This document shows positions 22,411-32,617 of a stretch of 64,000 bases of DNA, in pieces. The notes under the pieces are model-generated. The model was not told the DNA's origin and did not search any database. It was given only the letters and a program-made list of their open reading frames with translations. Source of the DNA: Dichetophora obliterata (taxonomy: Eukaryota > Arthropoda > Insecta > Diptera > Sciomyzidae). The stretch spans positions 78,268,060 through 78,332,059 of the forward strand of contig OY986438.1 of NCBI GenBank assembly GCA_963920525.1. Reading direction: 5' to 3'. The translations under genes were made by a program, and so were the position numbers. Every line of letters begins with the position of its first letter. Position 1 is the first letter of the stretch.

Positions 22411-23252
22411 TTAGATGTACAAGGTTTATTTCTTACGTTTTGTTAGGCAAATCTTCAATAGGTGAAATTTACTATTAAATACGTAAAGATGGCTGCTGCC
22501 ATTAGTGCAAGAAGTGCATATACAGGAACGTTAAACAAAACTTAATTTATGCTGCAGGGAATCAATTAGTGATTGCTGGCTGATAATCAATAAGTAATTG
22601 TTTTCAATTAGTGGAAATATATAATTTATTATTAAATTAAACGCGGTTTTACAAAACGAAGTGTAATACCTTCGGAAATCAATTTGTGATACAATTAAAA
22701 AACAAACTCGAGAATCGATACTGGAACGAGTCGATAAAGTAGCAAGTAAATCTATTACTTTCTTTAACCTTTAGGGTTGGGGCCTAAGCAATTAGCATTA
22801 AGGCAACTACAACGCAATAGCGTAAAAAGTTGCAAATCACTTCAATTTTGAACTGAATTGAGACCTATGCTTTCTGATGAAAGATAATATGAGGACTTCG
22901 GCATAGCTTGCGATTTTAGGTTCGGAAAGGGTTACGTTGGTGCGGCTGTCATGAATGGTACACTACAAGGAGCACAAGCGTATGTAGCGGAAGAAGAGCT
23001 GCAGGATGATGTTATTAAAGCTTAAGACAACGCAACCGAATTCCAAAATACCATAATATCGCCTCTCGCATTTCAACTTATAAAAACCATAAAAACTTTT
23101 GATTTTCAAATTGTTCATTCACAATCTTTTTTGTTTTTTCCCAAAAGTTAATAACTAGAACATAAAAATGCAATAAGCGTATTAATCACTAGTTTAGTAA
23201 CGTCAATTGAAATGTTTAACAGCTATTTTTCAGTTTGGTTATGTTGTAGAGT
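22411..23252. other. Rest of BEL LTR and unassigned sequence
   Basis: Probably contains the remainder of the LTR. A short open stretch ending in a stop near 23022 (AAVMNGTLQGAQAYVAEEE) looks protein-like but matches no family I know. Confidence 0.35.
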
Positions 23253-23420
23253 CACGGTTGCCACCTATAGTGAAAAACTCCCATTTTTCGGAATTGCTTT
23301 GGAAATTAAAAATTCCCATGGTATTTTTTACTTCAGCATGGTATTTTTTAATTCACGTGGGATTTTTTTTTTTGGGAATTTGTAATTTTTAAGGATTTTT
23401 CATTATGATTTAGCGCAAAC
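23253..23420. mobile_element. One end of a GGTTGCCACC-type MITE
   Basis: Begins CACGGTTGCCACC and continues with 'ggtattttttaattcacgtgggattttt' units like those in 1691-2210 and 37917-38130. The opposite terminus was not found. Confidence 0.5.
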
Positions 23421-23652
23421 TTAGTTTCCCTACAGTTTTTAAATGTTTGGAAGAACATTTTTGCAGAAATATCTCCGCACGCTTTTCCCCCCCTGGTTAT
23501 ATACTGCATGCGTTATGAACAACTCCAAATTATAAGAAAAGCGAACGCAGCAACATATGGAACGTACTGTTGATAATTTGAATATCATCGTTGCCGTTTG
23601 TGTTAAAGTGTTTCAATATTATAAGAGAAAACTAAATATTTTAAAAAATAAC

Positions 23653-24055
23653 ATGACGACGAATAAAATAACAAGAGCGACCGATTTCCAATTATTTCTG
23701 GAATATAACGTAAGTAAATTTTATTTTATATAGAAAATAAAAGTGCAAAATGCTTTTCTAAGAAAACAATAAGACATATCTGTAACGAGTGTAAAGCATT
23801 GCCATGCGCTTGTGCTTCTACGTCATCAAGGAATGAAGTTGCCGACATTTTGGCAAACTTTCACCAAGGTTCCTGAACTCTTACGTTTGAACACGGAAGA
23901 TAAGGCTACTAAGTCAGCACCAAGAACTCAACAAGTTTCTGTGCAAAACACTTCTCTGATAACGCCGCAAGAGTCCCCACAGGTGTAAGACGACGATAAC
24001 GACACTAAAGACGATGAAGACGATAAAGATTCATATGTGATATTAAGAACTTAAG
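23653..24055 (+). pseudogene. Possible two-exon remnant, unknown protein
   Basis: ATG at 23653 opens 19 codons that end at a good donor, GTAAGT (23710). After an acceptor near 23733 come fragments in shifting frames, ending in an acidic DDDNDTKDDEDDKD stretch before a stop near 24053. It could be a transposon accessory protein or a host pseudogene. No family is recognised. Confidence 0.25.
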
Positions 24056-24513
24056 CGTAAATTATTATTTTATAACACAAAACTGTATGGCAATTAAGCC
24101 ATGTTTTCTATTGATAACAAAAATATAACAAAGGGTATTTACAATTGCGAGGTTTTTAAGGGGTATGAACAGTGTAAAACTTGTATTTCCCATTTGTGAA
24201 AATTCGCAATTTTAAGTGGTAGCTTTCATGAATGCTCCTTCGCTTTTTGTGCAATTTTTAACAGTTGATGAACATTTGAAAAAAATGTCTGCAGTAAAAA
24301 AGTGAAAATACCAAAACACGAGGGTTTGGAAAGTTTAGATGAATACCCTTAATATGTTTAGTGATAGTGTTATTTGTTTATTGGCTCAAACCAATACTTA
24401 CTACAGACAGATTAAACAATCATTTTTTTCTGATTGATCACACTTTTGCTTGCTTTAAAATATTGTTGTCTTCTTTTTAATTCGGGACTGTTCACAATTT
24501 CGGGATGAAGATG

Positions 24514-27131
24514 TGTAACGGAGGCGAAAGTTTTGGAGTCAACATGGACGTTAAAATTCAAAAATGAATTTTAAATTTCAAAATTTTAACATTTTGGTTG
24601 TTGTGGAGCGGTGCTACCATCTCTGCGAGAGGGCGGCCCTTTGCATTTAGTTTGAGGGCGCCTTTTTACAGCGCCCCTGGTTCTCGATGACCAGTATTTA
24701 TAAGGCCGCTCACTCACAGAGGTGGTACCATCGCCCCGGTCCAGTGACCCGCGGACACTAGGTTGGCCACGGCTGCACGTGCTAGTTAGCCATTGCTAGC
24801 AGTTCGGTGAGATGTGGGGTGGGGTCTTGTGGCCGTCCACGTGTACCCTTGCCGTACAAATGTCACGTGCATAAGTCATCGCACGTCGGTGATTCCAAAT
24901 AAAGAATACAAAAAAAAATTTTCTGAAACGAGAATTAAATATCAAGTAAAACAAATATAAAAAAATAAAGGAAACCGTTTGGGCACCCCTGGCCCAATCA
25001 TCCAACACCTACTCGTTGAGCTCTGGTGGACGAGCTCGGCCCACACTTTTCCCACCCTTCCGTGAGGGTTCAGGGGCTAAATATATTGGAAACCCTCCCA
25101 AAAGCGAACATCTTCTCCCCCTGACCAAAATAAATAAACCCTTTAACAAATCATTTTATAACAGAATTTAATTTAATTTTAAGTATATGTAGAAAATTCA
25201 AGTAGACTTAAAAAACAAAGGTATACAACTAAGCATCTTACGTATTAAATATTTGTAAACTGTAATATATAATATTACAAAGTTTAATGTTTTTCGCATT
25301 GCTTTCAATTTAACACTTTTAAATGTTATCAATAAAAACGACACTTATTAATTTATATCATTAAGGCTTTTAGCTAAATACAAAATCATTTTTAGTCATG
25401 TAAGCCGCATTAAAATTTAATGTTTAAATTTAGTAGTTTACCTAACTATAATTAAACAATGACGTACGAGCACTTTGTGTGTACTTTCAATGCATGCATT
25501 AAGAGTTTTTTTACAAAGCAAGTTCAGTTATAATTCAAGGAATATTTATAAAAAAAAAACGTAAAATACACAAATAAGTCAATATTCATTAAAAAAAATG
25601 TTTACTTTAACTTTACTTTTCAGTGCCGTCGCATGTTTATGCAATGCTTAATATCTAAGTTACATCGAGAAAAAAATAAATGGATACAATTTGTATTTAG
25701 TTATACATTTAATGTGTGATTTTTTTTTATACTGAAATTTCATTTCGATTAACGCTGAATTATTTGTTATAAAAAAATTTTTAATACAAATGTAAAATTT
25801 TTCGATTTTTATTTGTTATTTGAAAAAAAGCTACGCTTGTAAGTCTTTACTGCTTTTATAAATTAGAAATTTTTATTGTTTATTACTTAAATCAGTACAT
25901 TTATGGCTAGCATACAAAACAAACCAATTGAGTTGATGTTCTTTTTTGTTGGAAAACTGAACAATTTCAGACAGAAATTTGTTCAAGTTTAAGTGTGGCT
26001 TAAAGATTTTATGTGGCAACACTTAACGCGAGCCCCTTTCACCAATTTGCCATCGTGACACGTCCCAGAATTTCCAAAGCAAAAATAGCGCCAGCTTGTT
26101 AGAATTTCACTTTTCATAAATCTTCTCAAATTTTTGCGAAGAACAATCCACGTTAATAACATAGACGCAACAGTTATACAAAGTTAGCATCAATTTAAAA
26201 CTGTCAAACTGCACAAACTTATTCTGCAGTATTTGCATATAAGACAATATCTGCCTTATATTTAAAGTTATTACTAAGCAGTCATTATTCAAGAAGCCAT
26301 TACTGCTTTCACGTAGCTCAATATTTTACAATCAGTTTCTTCACTTGATTACTTTTTGTGCACTATGAAACTCGGCCTGCCCTCAACGCCTTACACATAA
26401 CCACAAAAGGGTGAAGAACAAACGGGCTGCCAGCTACAAACTCGGAAGAGTTAAATATAAGTGCGATATTTATAACTCATAAAATTATATTATGTTGACG
26501 CTGCGCGATCAAAATAATGCGTAGTTTTCCCGGTTTTTTGGTTGTTTAAATATAATCACGTTTACAGAAAATACGCAGCAACATCTTTCAGCAACTTTCA
26601 ACTTTTTTTTCCTCAACCGCGTGTTTTCTGCCGAATCTCCATGCCCTTTGTCACACAAGTAGATTTCTTCTCAGCGTTTGCACTATGCAAGTGTATGATA
26701 CAATTTTGTAACTCATACCCGCTGTGTGACACAATGACTACGGCAAAACGGGTTGCAAACAAACAGTCATGATTTTCAAAGGTGGAAATAGTGTCAGTTG
26801 TCATGTTTGACAACGTGTCAACTGTCACATTTGCCAAGTTTAGAAATGTGTCAGCTGTCAAACAACAAATTGTCAGCTGCCAAATTAAAATCCGTCAGCG
26901 GTCAAACAGCAAATTGTCAGTCCACACTTTGACACCGTTGCGAGTTAGGGTCGTTCACGATGCTGTGCACCTGAGATTACCTTGTGTATCTGAACCAAAT
27001 AAAAGGTTTTATCGATGGTATGTTCACGCTAAGTGGTAAAGAGTGAAAATGTTATACCACAATGATATGACAAATACACCACATCGTGAACAACCCCGAC
27101 AACGCAAATGGTGAGATTTGGTGCCGTTACA
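24514..27131 (-). repeat. 3' LTR of the young gypsy-class element
   Basis: Near-identical to 32618-35234. The part nearest 24514 (about 24600-25070) is GC-rich and structured; the remaining ~2 kb is very AT-rich. An inverted pair (TACCATCTCTGCGAG and CTCACAGAGGTGGTA, about 100 bp apart near 24615 and 24720) could fold the transcript. Short frames inside occur in both copies and match no protein family. Confidence 0.96.
26792..26934. promoter_or_regulatory. Cluster of TGTCA/TGACA motifs in the LTR
   Basis: Eight TGTCA and two TGACA pentamers in 143 bp, three of them as TGTCA-N2-TGTCA pairs (N2 = GT, AC, GC). It lies about 200-340 bp from the transcriptional start side of the LTR. The same array is at 34895-35037 in the other LTR. 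TGACA half-sites are bound by TALE homeodomain proteins, so this may be an enhancer; function is inferred. Confidence 0.5.
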
Positions 27132-27179
27132 AAACAGTTATTCGGAACCGACCATCACTCGTTACAAGAACTGAAGGCA

Positions 27180-30100
27180 CTATTCTCGAATATCTTTAGC
27201 GTGAAATACCCCAAGCCGTTTGTTCGCCATGTCAGCCAGCTCATAGTATGCCGAACCCATCCTCTTAGTGATCCTAGCTTTCTCGAAAACGTTTGCCAAC
27301 TTTGCGCTAAAATGCTCAGAGGCCTTGCTTTGGGCGAAACTTCTTCGGTAAACAATCTGACCAACTTCAAAACTCACGGGACGTGTGCGCATGTTGTAAA
27401 TTTTCTCATTTTTCTCAAATGCCTGACGCAGATTCTCTCTCACTTGTTCTCGAATCAACTCAGTTCTCTCTTCAGGTTTTACCGCTGCTGTGGGATCTTC
27501 CAGCATTTTTAGTTTTCGCAGAAGTTCGTAACTTTTAGCATGACATATCATATTTTGTCCGAACACAACAAAATATGGTGAAAAACCTGAAGAAGAGTGA
27601 ACTGAGCTGCGGAGAGCGGCACTTATCGCATATAAATTTTCATCCCAATCTTTTTGGTCCGGATGAATATATGCGCGAACGGCTGCGATTATTGAACGAT
27701 TCACACGTTCGACAGCATTTGACTGAGGAGAATAATTTGCAGTTAAATTATGCTTGACACCATATTTTTGTACTAAATCTTTAAACCTATTAGATCGGAA
27801 TTGTACGCCATTGTCAGAGGTTATAATTTCGGGAACACCAAAAATTGCGAAAATTCGCTTCTCTAGAAATTCGACAATCTTTTTGGCGGTAAAGGTCCGA
27901 ATTGGTTCCAAGAAATGAAACTTCGACAGGTGGTCAAGCACAATCACGAGACCCACGTTCCCTGAGCGTGACCTAGGGTAAGGCCCTAAAAGGTCTACGT
28001 AGAGTCTCTGAAAAATTCGAATCGAAGTGAGCTGTTGTCCCATAGGTGGACGAAGTATGTAACTAGGAGCTTTGGTCAGTTTGCAAACTTCACACGCCAG
28101 CACATAGTCGCGGACTTGTTTTGCCATTCTTGGCCAAAAATACAACATTTTGAGTCGCGTAAGCGTTTTGTGAATCCCACCATGAGAACTCATTGGGTGA
28201 TCATGAGCTTCAACAATGAGAGATCTTCTCAATTCCTCAGGCACCCAGAGTTTCCATGACTGTTCTTCTTGGGTGGGATCACCACTTGCAAATTCACAAC
28301 GCTTGTAAATTAAGCCGTCCACAACTTGTATGTCTGGTTGTTGCTCGTCATTTTTTTGAAACTCGTCAACCAGTTTTAGATAATTTTCTGTTTTAAAATG
28401 TGCAGAAGAAAAATCCAAAACTGGCCAAGTCGTAACTGCAGTTTCTGTCAATTCTGAAATTTCGACATCCTCCGGCGAATGCACTCTCGATAAAGAATCG
28501 GGAACTACGTTTTGGCTACCTTTGCGATGAATGATTTTAAATGAGAAACCTTGAAGTTTCAATGCCCAACGAGCAAGTCGGCCATGCAGGTCGGTTTGGC
28601 CCATTAACCATTTTAAAGACGCGTGATCAGTGATCACTTCGAATTCATGCCTTTCGACGTAAGCTCGAAATTTTTTTATGGCCATGACCGCTGCAAGACA
28701 TTCTTGTTCTGAAACGGTATAGTTTCGTTGCGCTTGGTTAAATTTATGTGACATATACGCAATCGGGACTTCATTTTCATCATCATCACGTTGAGCCAGA
28801 ACGGCTCCGACTCCATACTGAGAGGCATCGCATTGGATTGAAAACGGACGCGAAAAATCAGGGCTATGAAGCACAGGTGCACTACTAAGGCTATTTTTGA
28901 GGGTCTCAAAAGCTGCTATCGACTCCTCAGTCCAAATAAATTTTTTCGCTTTTTGCAGCATGTTGGTCAACGGTGTCGAAACGGAAGCGTAATTTAGCAC
29001 GAACCGTCGGTACCATCCACAGACACCGAGAAAACGACGAAGCTGTCGCACAGTTTTTGGCAAGGGAAAATCTCGAATCGCTTGCACCTTTTCTGGATCA
29101 GTACTGATGGTTCCATGCCCAATCACGTGACCCAAATAACGAATTTGTTTGAGTAAAAATTTACTTTTTTCAATATTTATCGTCAGACCAGCATGTCGAA
29201 TACAGATGGCTACCTCCTGCAGCAAAGCTAAATGATCGTCAAAGGTCTCGGTTATCAAAAGCAAATCGTCTAAGTATACAAAAACTTGTGTTCTCAAATG
29301 AGCAGGTATGACCTTGTCCATCAAGCGAGACATCGTCTGCGGTGCGTTACATAGGCCGAAAGGCATTGTAACAAACTGGTACAACGGTCGATTGGGCACT
29401 GTGAAGGCTGTCTTATCCCTTGACGCTGCATCCAATGGAATCTGCCAGAAGGCATCCTTCAGATCCAAACTCGAAATGAATTGAGCCTTAGGAAGCCGAC
29501 TGAGAAATCCATCAATGAGAGGCAGGGGATAAGCATCCTTCACTTTATTAGGTTTGACGATCAAGGCTACAGGTGATGACCAAGCGCTTTGCGACACTTC
29601 AATGACACCAAGTGCCAACATGCGGTCGACCTCAGCGAAAAGAAGTTTTTCGACCCCAGGAGAAACCGAAAAGTGTCGTTGTTTGACTGGTTTTGCTTGC
29701 CCTACGTCAATGACGTGACTAATCAAGCTGGTGCGGCCTAAGCCTTGTTCAGAAAAAGATGGAAAATTTAAAATGGTGGCGTTTAGCCTAATTTGCTGAC
29801 GAGTAGTCAACACATGGTGGTTGGAATCAACTTCAGAAATCTCTCTAACAGGAGAGCCGTTGTAATTTTCCAGAAAGAGATCTCCAGCCAAGCCAAATGC
29901 TTTTACGAAATCAACTCCCAAATACAAGTCTTGAGACAAAGTTGGAACTATCAAAAACCTGAGGGGTTTGGTGACTCCTCGAAAGGTGATGGTGGTGTCG
30001 AGGACTCCTGCAGAAGCATGACTCGCCCCGTCCGCCGTCTTCAGATTGATCGAAAACCTTTTCCACTTCAGCGACTGGTTAGACAATAGTCTTTTTGCCA

Positions 30101-30524
30101 AATTATTGGCTATGCAACTGATAGTAGCGCCAGTATCGATCAATCCTACTAACATTTCGCCGGCTAATGAGACCGGTGCGTAAGGACGAATATCCTTCGC
30201 AGGAGCAAACGACAAAACCGCCGAGCACGCAAACTTTCTCAAGGCTCGGACCTTTTTCCAAAATTGCCTCAATCTCGCAGTTGATCGCCGTTTCTTTTTG
30301 CATTGGATTTGAATGGAGCCCTCGCTCTGAAATATACGTCGACGCGCAGCGTTATATTCGAGCCAACGAACATGCAACGGTTTGAACGTCCGTTGTGGCA
30401 CAGTAGCAGCCTTTTTTTCACGTGTTAAAATTCGAATTTGGGTATTTGGTACATCCGGGATTGCTTCAGTTTGGCACGCCACCTCAGAAGTTAATGAGGG
30501 GCGGTTGACAAATCTAAAAAAACA
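27180..30524 (-). CDS. pol: Pol polyprotein (protease, RT, RNase H, integrase)
   Basis: The frame is open from just after a TGA at 30525-30527 to the stop at 27180, reached by -1 frameshift from gag. Numbering from the codon at 30482: protease DTGA at 116-119; RT SLDLKDAF (340) and YLDD (403-406); RNase H D552, E594, D619; integrase H2C2 finger (HDHPMSSHGG, CEVC 797-800) and catalytic D830, D890, E925 with the DD35E spacing. The stop is ~50 bp from the 3' LTR and no clear polypurine tract is seen there. Between VALIVKP and DAYPLP the usual R-x-CLD-x-RKLN block of RT (~15-18 residues) is absent in frame. Confidence 0.95.
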   Translation of the reverse strand, partial: CFFRFVNRPSLTSEVACQTEAIPDVPNTQIRILTREKKAATVPQRTFKPLHVRWLEYNAARRRIFQSEGSIQIQCKKKRRSTARLRQFWKKVRALRKFACSAVLSFAPAKDIRPYAPVSLAGEMLVGLIDTGATISCIANNLAKRLLSNQSLKWKRFSINLKTADGASHASAGVLDTTITFRGVTKPLRFLIVPTLSQDLYLGVDFVKAFGLAGDLFLENYNGSPVREISEVDSNHHVLTTRQQIRLNATILNFPSFSEQGLGRTSLISHVIDVGQAKPVKQRHFSVSPGVEKLLFAEVDRMLALGVIEVSQSAWSSPVALIVKPNKVKDAYPLPLIDGFLSRLPKAQFISSLDLKDAFWQIPLDAASRDKTAFTVPNRPLYQFVTMPFGLCNAPQTMSRLMDKVIPAHLRTQVFVYLDDLLLITETFDDHLALLQEVAICIRHAGLTINIEKSKFLLKQIRYLGHVIGHGTISTDPEKVQAIRDFPLPKTVRQLRRFLGVCGWYRRFVLNYASVSTPLTNMLQKAKKFIWTEESIAAFETLKNSLSSAPVLHSPDFSRPFSIQCDASQYGVGAVLAQRDDDENEVPIAYMSHKFNQAQRNYTVSEQECLAAVMAIKKFRAYVERHEFEVITDHASLKWLMGQTDLHGRLARWALKLQGFSFKIIHRKGSQNVVPDSLSRVHSPEDVEISELTETAVTTWPVLDFSSAHFKTENYLKLVDEFQKNDEQQPDIQVVDGLIYKRCEFASGDPTQEEQSWKLWVPEELRRSLIVEAHDHPMSSHGGIHKTLTRLKMLYFWPRMAKQVRDYVLACEVCKLTKAPSYILRPPMGQQLTSIRIFQRLYVDLLGPYPRSRSGNVGLVIVLDHLSKFHFLEPIRTFTAKKIVEFLEKRIFAIFGVPEIITSDNGVQFRSNRFKDLVQKYGVKHNLTANYSPQSNAVERVNRSIIAAVRAYIHPDQKDWDENLYAISAALRSSVHSSSGFSPYFVVFGQNMICHAKSYELLRKLKMLEDPTAAVKPEERTELIREQVRENLRQAFEKNEKIYNMRTRPVSFEVGQIVYRRSFAQSKASEHFSAKLANVFEKARITKRMGSAYYELADMANKRLGVFHAKDIRE
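30477..30521 (-). promoter_or_regulatory. -1 ribosomal frameshift signal between gag and pol
   Basis: In the gag frame, T TTT TTA (30521-30515) is the canonical slippery heptamer used by HIV-1. It is followed after 11 nt by a GC-rich stem of 9 bp with one bulged base and an 8-nt loop (30503-30495 pairing with 30486-30477). The pol frame has a stop just upstream (30525-30527) and gag stops at 30491-30493, so a slip can occur only in this ~30-nt window. Confidence 0.85.
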
Positions 30525-31957
30525 TCATTATTCTTATTGGTAGGTGTAGCGTTCGCGTCACCAGGCTCGCATGCCAGCTCAGAAACCTGACGCTGATTTT
30601 GATAGTTGCGAGAATTCCTCCCGTACTCTTCATCAAGCAATTCACGTTTCTGAACAAACGCGCGAAGCTGGCTAACACTTTGTATGGGAACATACAACAA
30701 ACTACGCCTAACATCCAAACGCAAATTCCTTTGCAGAATTTCCAGCAAAACCTGAGAGTCAAGAGGCCGTTGTAATTTATCAGTCAATTGCAAGACTGCT
30801 TCGTAGAACTCATCAAATTTTTCATCAAACTTTTGCTTCCTATTTCGCACCAGATCCATGATGTCTAGATCAGTTCTGCGATCACAAAATTGGCTTCGCA
30901 GCTCCATGCACAACGCACCCCATTCAACCCTAGGCACACTTCGATGGTAACGCCAAAACCATTCCAGCGCCTTTCCAACGAACAACATGTGCGCATAACA
31001 GCATAATGCCCCAAAATCTCCTCGCAAACTTTGCATCGTCAGAGCGTGCACTCGATAAATAAATTTATCAACTGTTAAGGCATCTTCTTTGCCACTGAAC
31101 GTGACTTTCCAATTGGAAATCAAACTGGCAACGTTCTCTGACGGTACAAATTGCGAAGCAGGTCCTGGAGCATTGCGAACAGGTCCACTGTTATGCGGCA
31201 TACTGCTCGGTGTGTAATGAGCTGGCATACTCTGGACAAACTGTCGATTGTGACCCGAAGTTGAAGGTGGAGCGGGCATAAAGTTTGGTGGGGGAACACT
31301 ATAAACATTCGGTGCCGAATTTATACTTGGCATTGGCTCCAAGTTCTGCTGAAAATTCCGCAAGGGGTTACTGCTGGATGTAACTCCATGAGGAGTATGT
31401 CTGACTGGATTAATTTGCAATTTAGCGAGTTCGGTACGAACTGCCTCATTAATCAAGTGCTGCAAATCACTATCCGAATACTGATGTCGAGCCACCGAGG
31501 ACTGAAATTGATCAGAAGGACCTTGAGTTAATGCGTTAGCTACTTGGTTAGAGTTTAGTTCGACCGACCCTTTTTGCACGGGTTGCATTCCCGACATATT
31601 TAAATCCGGTAGTTGTGCCTGACTGAAACCTAGGTTTCTTTGGCTTCTAGTGACCGGACGTTCTTTTCGTAATGCCCCTTGGCTCTCATTCGCCCTACTA
31701 GGAGAAAGTAAAGAAGGATCGACCACCAGATTTGGTTGCCATGGCTTAAGTTTCTTAACTGTGCACAACGTGCGGCACAGCGGACAGCTGTGAGCCTTTA
31801 TTACCCACTGGGATATGCAATCTTTGTGGAAAATATGACTGCATGGTGTTGCCACCAGGTCATCAGCCTTGCCGAAGGACTGCGAGCAAATGCTGCAGCA
31901 ATTTCCAGCTAGTTCCACCTGTACCGTTAAATTTTCATCGCTATGATGCAAAGGCAT
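30491..31957 (-). CDS. gag: Gag with N-terminal RING-H2 finger
   Basis: ATG at 31957 (MPLHHSDEN), 488 residues. Residues 21-61 form a complete C3H2C3 RING-H2: C21, C24, C39, H41, H44, C47, C58, C61, with the usual W between C6 and C7. A low-complexity P/S/N-rich linker (~100-270) follows, then a Ty3/gypsy-type capsid segment (from VDKFIYRVHALT to the LTDKLQRPLDSQVLL region, ~285-425). No CCHC knuckle is seen near the C-terminus. RING domains are usually E3 ubiquitin ligases; activity here is inference. Upstream non-ATG codons are open but the ATG is preferred. Confidence 0.9.
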   Translation of the reverse strand: MPLHHSDENLTVQVELAGNCCSICSQSFGKADDLVATPCSHIFHKDCISQWVIKAHSCPLCRTLCTVKKLKPWQPNLVVDPSLLSPSRANESQGALRKERPVTRSQRNLGFSQAQLPDLNMSGMQPVQKGSVELNSNQVANALTQGPSDQFQSSVARHQYSDSDLQHLINEAVRTELAKLQINPVRHTPHGVTSSSNPLRNFQQNLEPMPSINSAPNVYSVPPPNFMPAPPSTSGHNRQFVQSMPAHYTPSSMPHNSGPVRNAPGPASQFVPSENVASLISNWKVTFSGKEDALTVDKFIYRVHALTMQSLRGDFGALCCYAHMLFVGKALEWFWRYHRSVPRVEWGALCMELRSQFCDRRTDLDIMDLVRNRKQKFDEKFDEFYEAVLQLTDKLQRPLDSQVLLEILQRNLRLDVRRSLLYVPIQSVSQLRAFVQKRELLDEEYGRNSRNYQNQRQVSELACEPGDANATPTNKNNDVFLDLSTAPH

Positions 31958-32596
31958 GGTAAAAAAAATCACAAATTTATAAATATAAATGTATAGGTCT
32001 TATTTATTTGGTCTTAGAAGAGAGAGATTTGCTTTGAAATTATGTTGAGCGGTTGTTGGTTGATTGAGTCAGGGGGTCCAATAGATAATAAAAAAAAATT
32101 GTTAATTAACCGGAAACTACAACTTAAATGGGCTCACGTGATGACACGAAGTCCAGAAAAATAGTCCCGAGTGAAGCGGTCGACATGCGCACTAAACGCA
32201 ACAACATCGCAATTCCAGGCAACACTCGACACTACCTCCGAACCCGATATCATCACGCAAGAAAACAAAAAAAAAAATTATTTAATAAATTTAACTATTG
32301 AAAATTTAAAAATTGAAATTTAATATCAATCACAGTTTTCATATCAAACACAAAGGAATTAATCATTTCAGTGATTTGACTGCGGATTCGAATGCAGATT
32401 AATGTCACAGACGGATATTCCAGCAGCCAACCCTGACTATCCAATTCAAAATATAAAAAAACAAAATCACAAATTTTTGATAGAAAAAAAACTGCTAGAA
32501 AAAAAAAGGTACTCTTTGGTTGGAATCACCGACGCGCTACCGAACATCACAAAAAAATATTTACGGAGAGAGTCGATAATTACAAAATTTTTATCG
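31958..32596 (-). other. 5' leader of the young gypsy-class element
   Basis: About 640 bp between PBS and gag ATG. No credible minus-strand gene. Confidence 0.7.
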
Positions 32597-32614
32597 GCCC
32601 CACGTTGGGCGCCA
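32597..32614 (-). promoter_or_regulatory. tRNA-Lys type primer binding site
   Basis: TGGCGCCCAACGTGGGGC on the minus strand, 3 nt from the 5' LTR end; identical to the PBS at 713-730. Confidence 0.9.
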
Positions 32615-32617
32615 ATT

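Noticed and set aside
22861..23022. Protein-like stretch ending in a stop (AAVMNGTLQGAQAYVAEEE)
   Set aside because: No start, no known family and broken upstream; recorded only in the intergenic entry.
24796..25008. 70-codon frame present in both LTRs
   Set aside because: Repeated only because the LTR is repeated; composition follows the GC-rich/AT-rich LTR and no domain is seen.
27180..30385. Plus-strand frames of 60-134 codons across the pol region
   Set aside because: Antisense by-products of the 1100-codon Pol frame.
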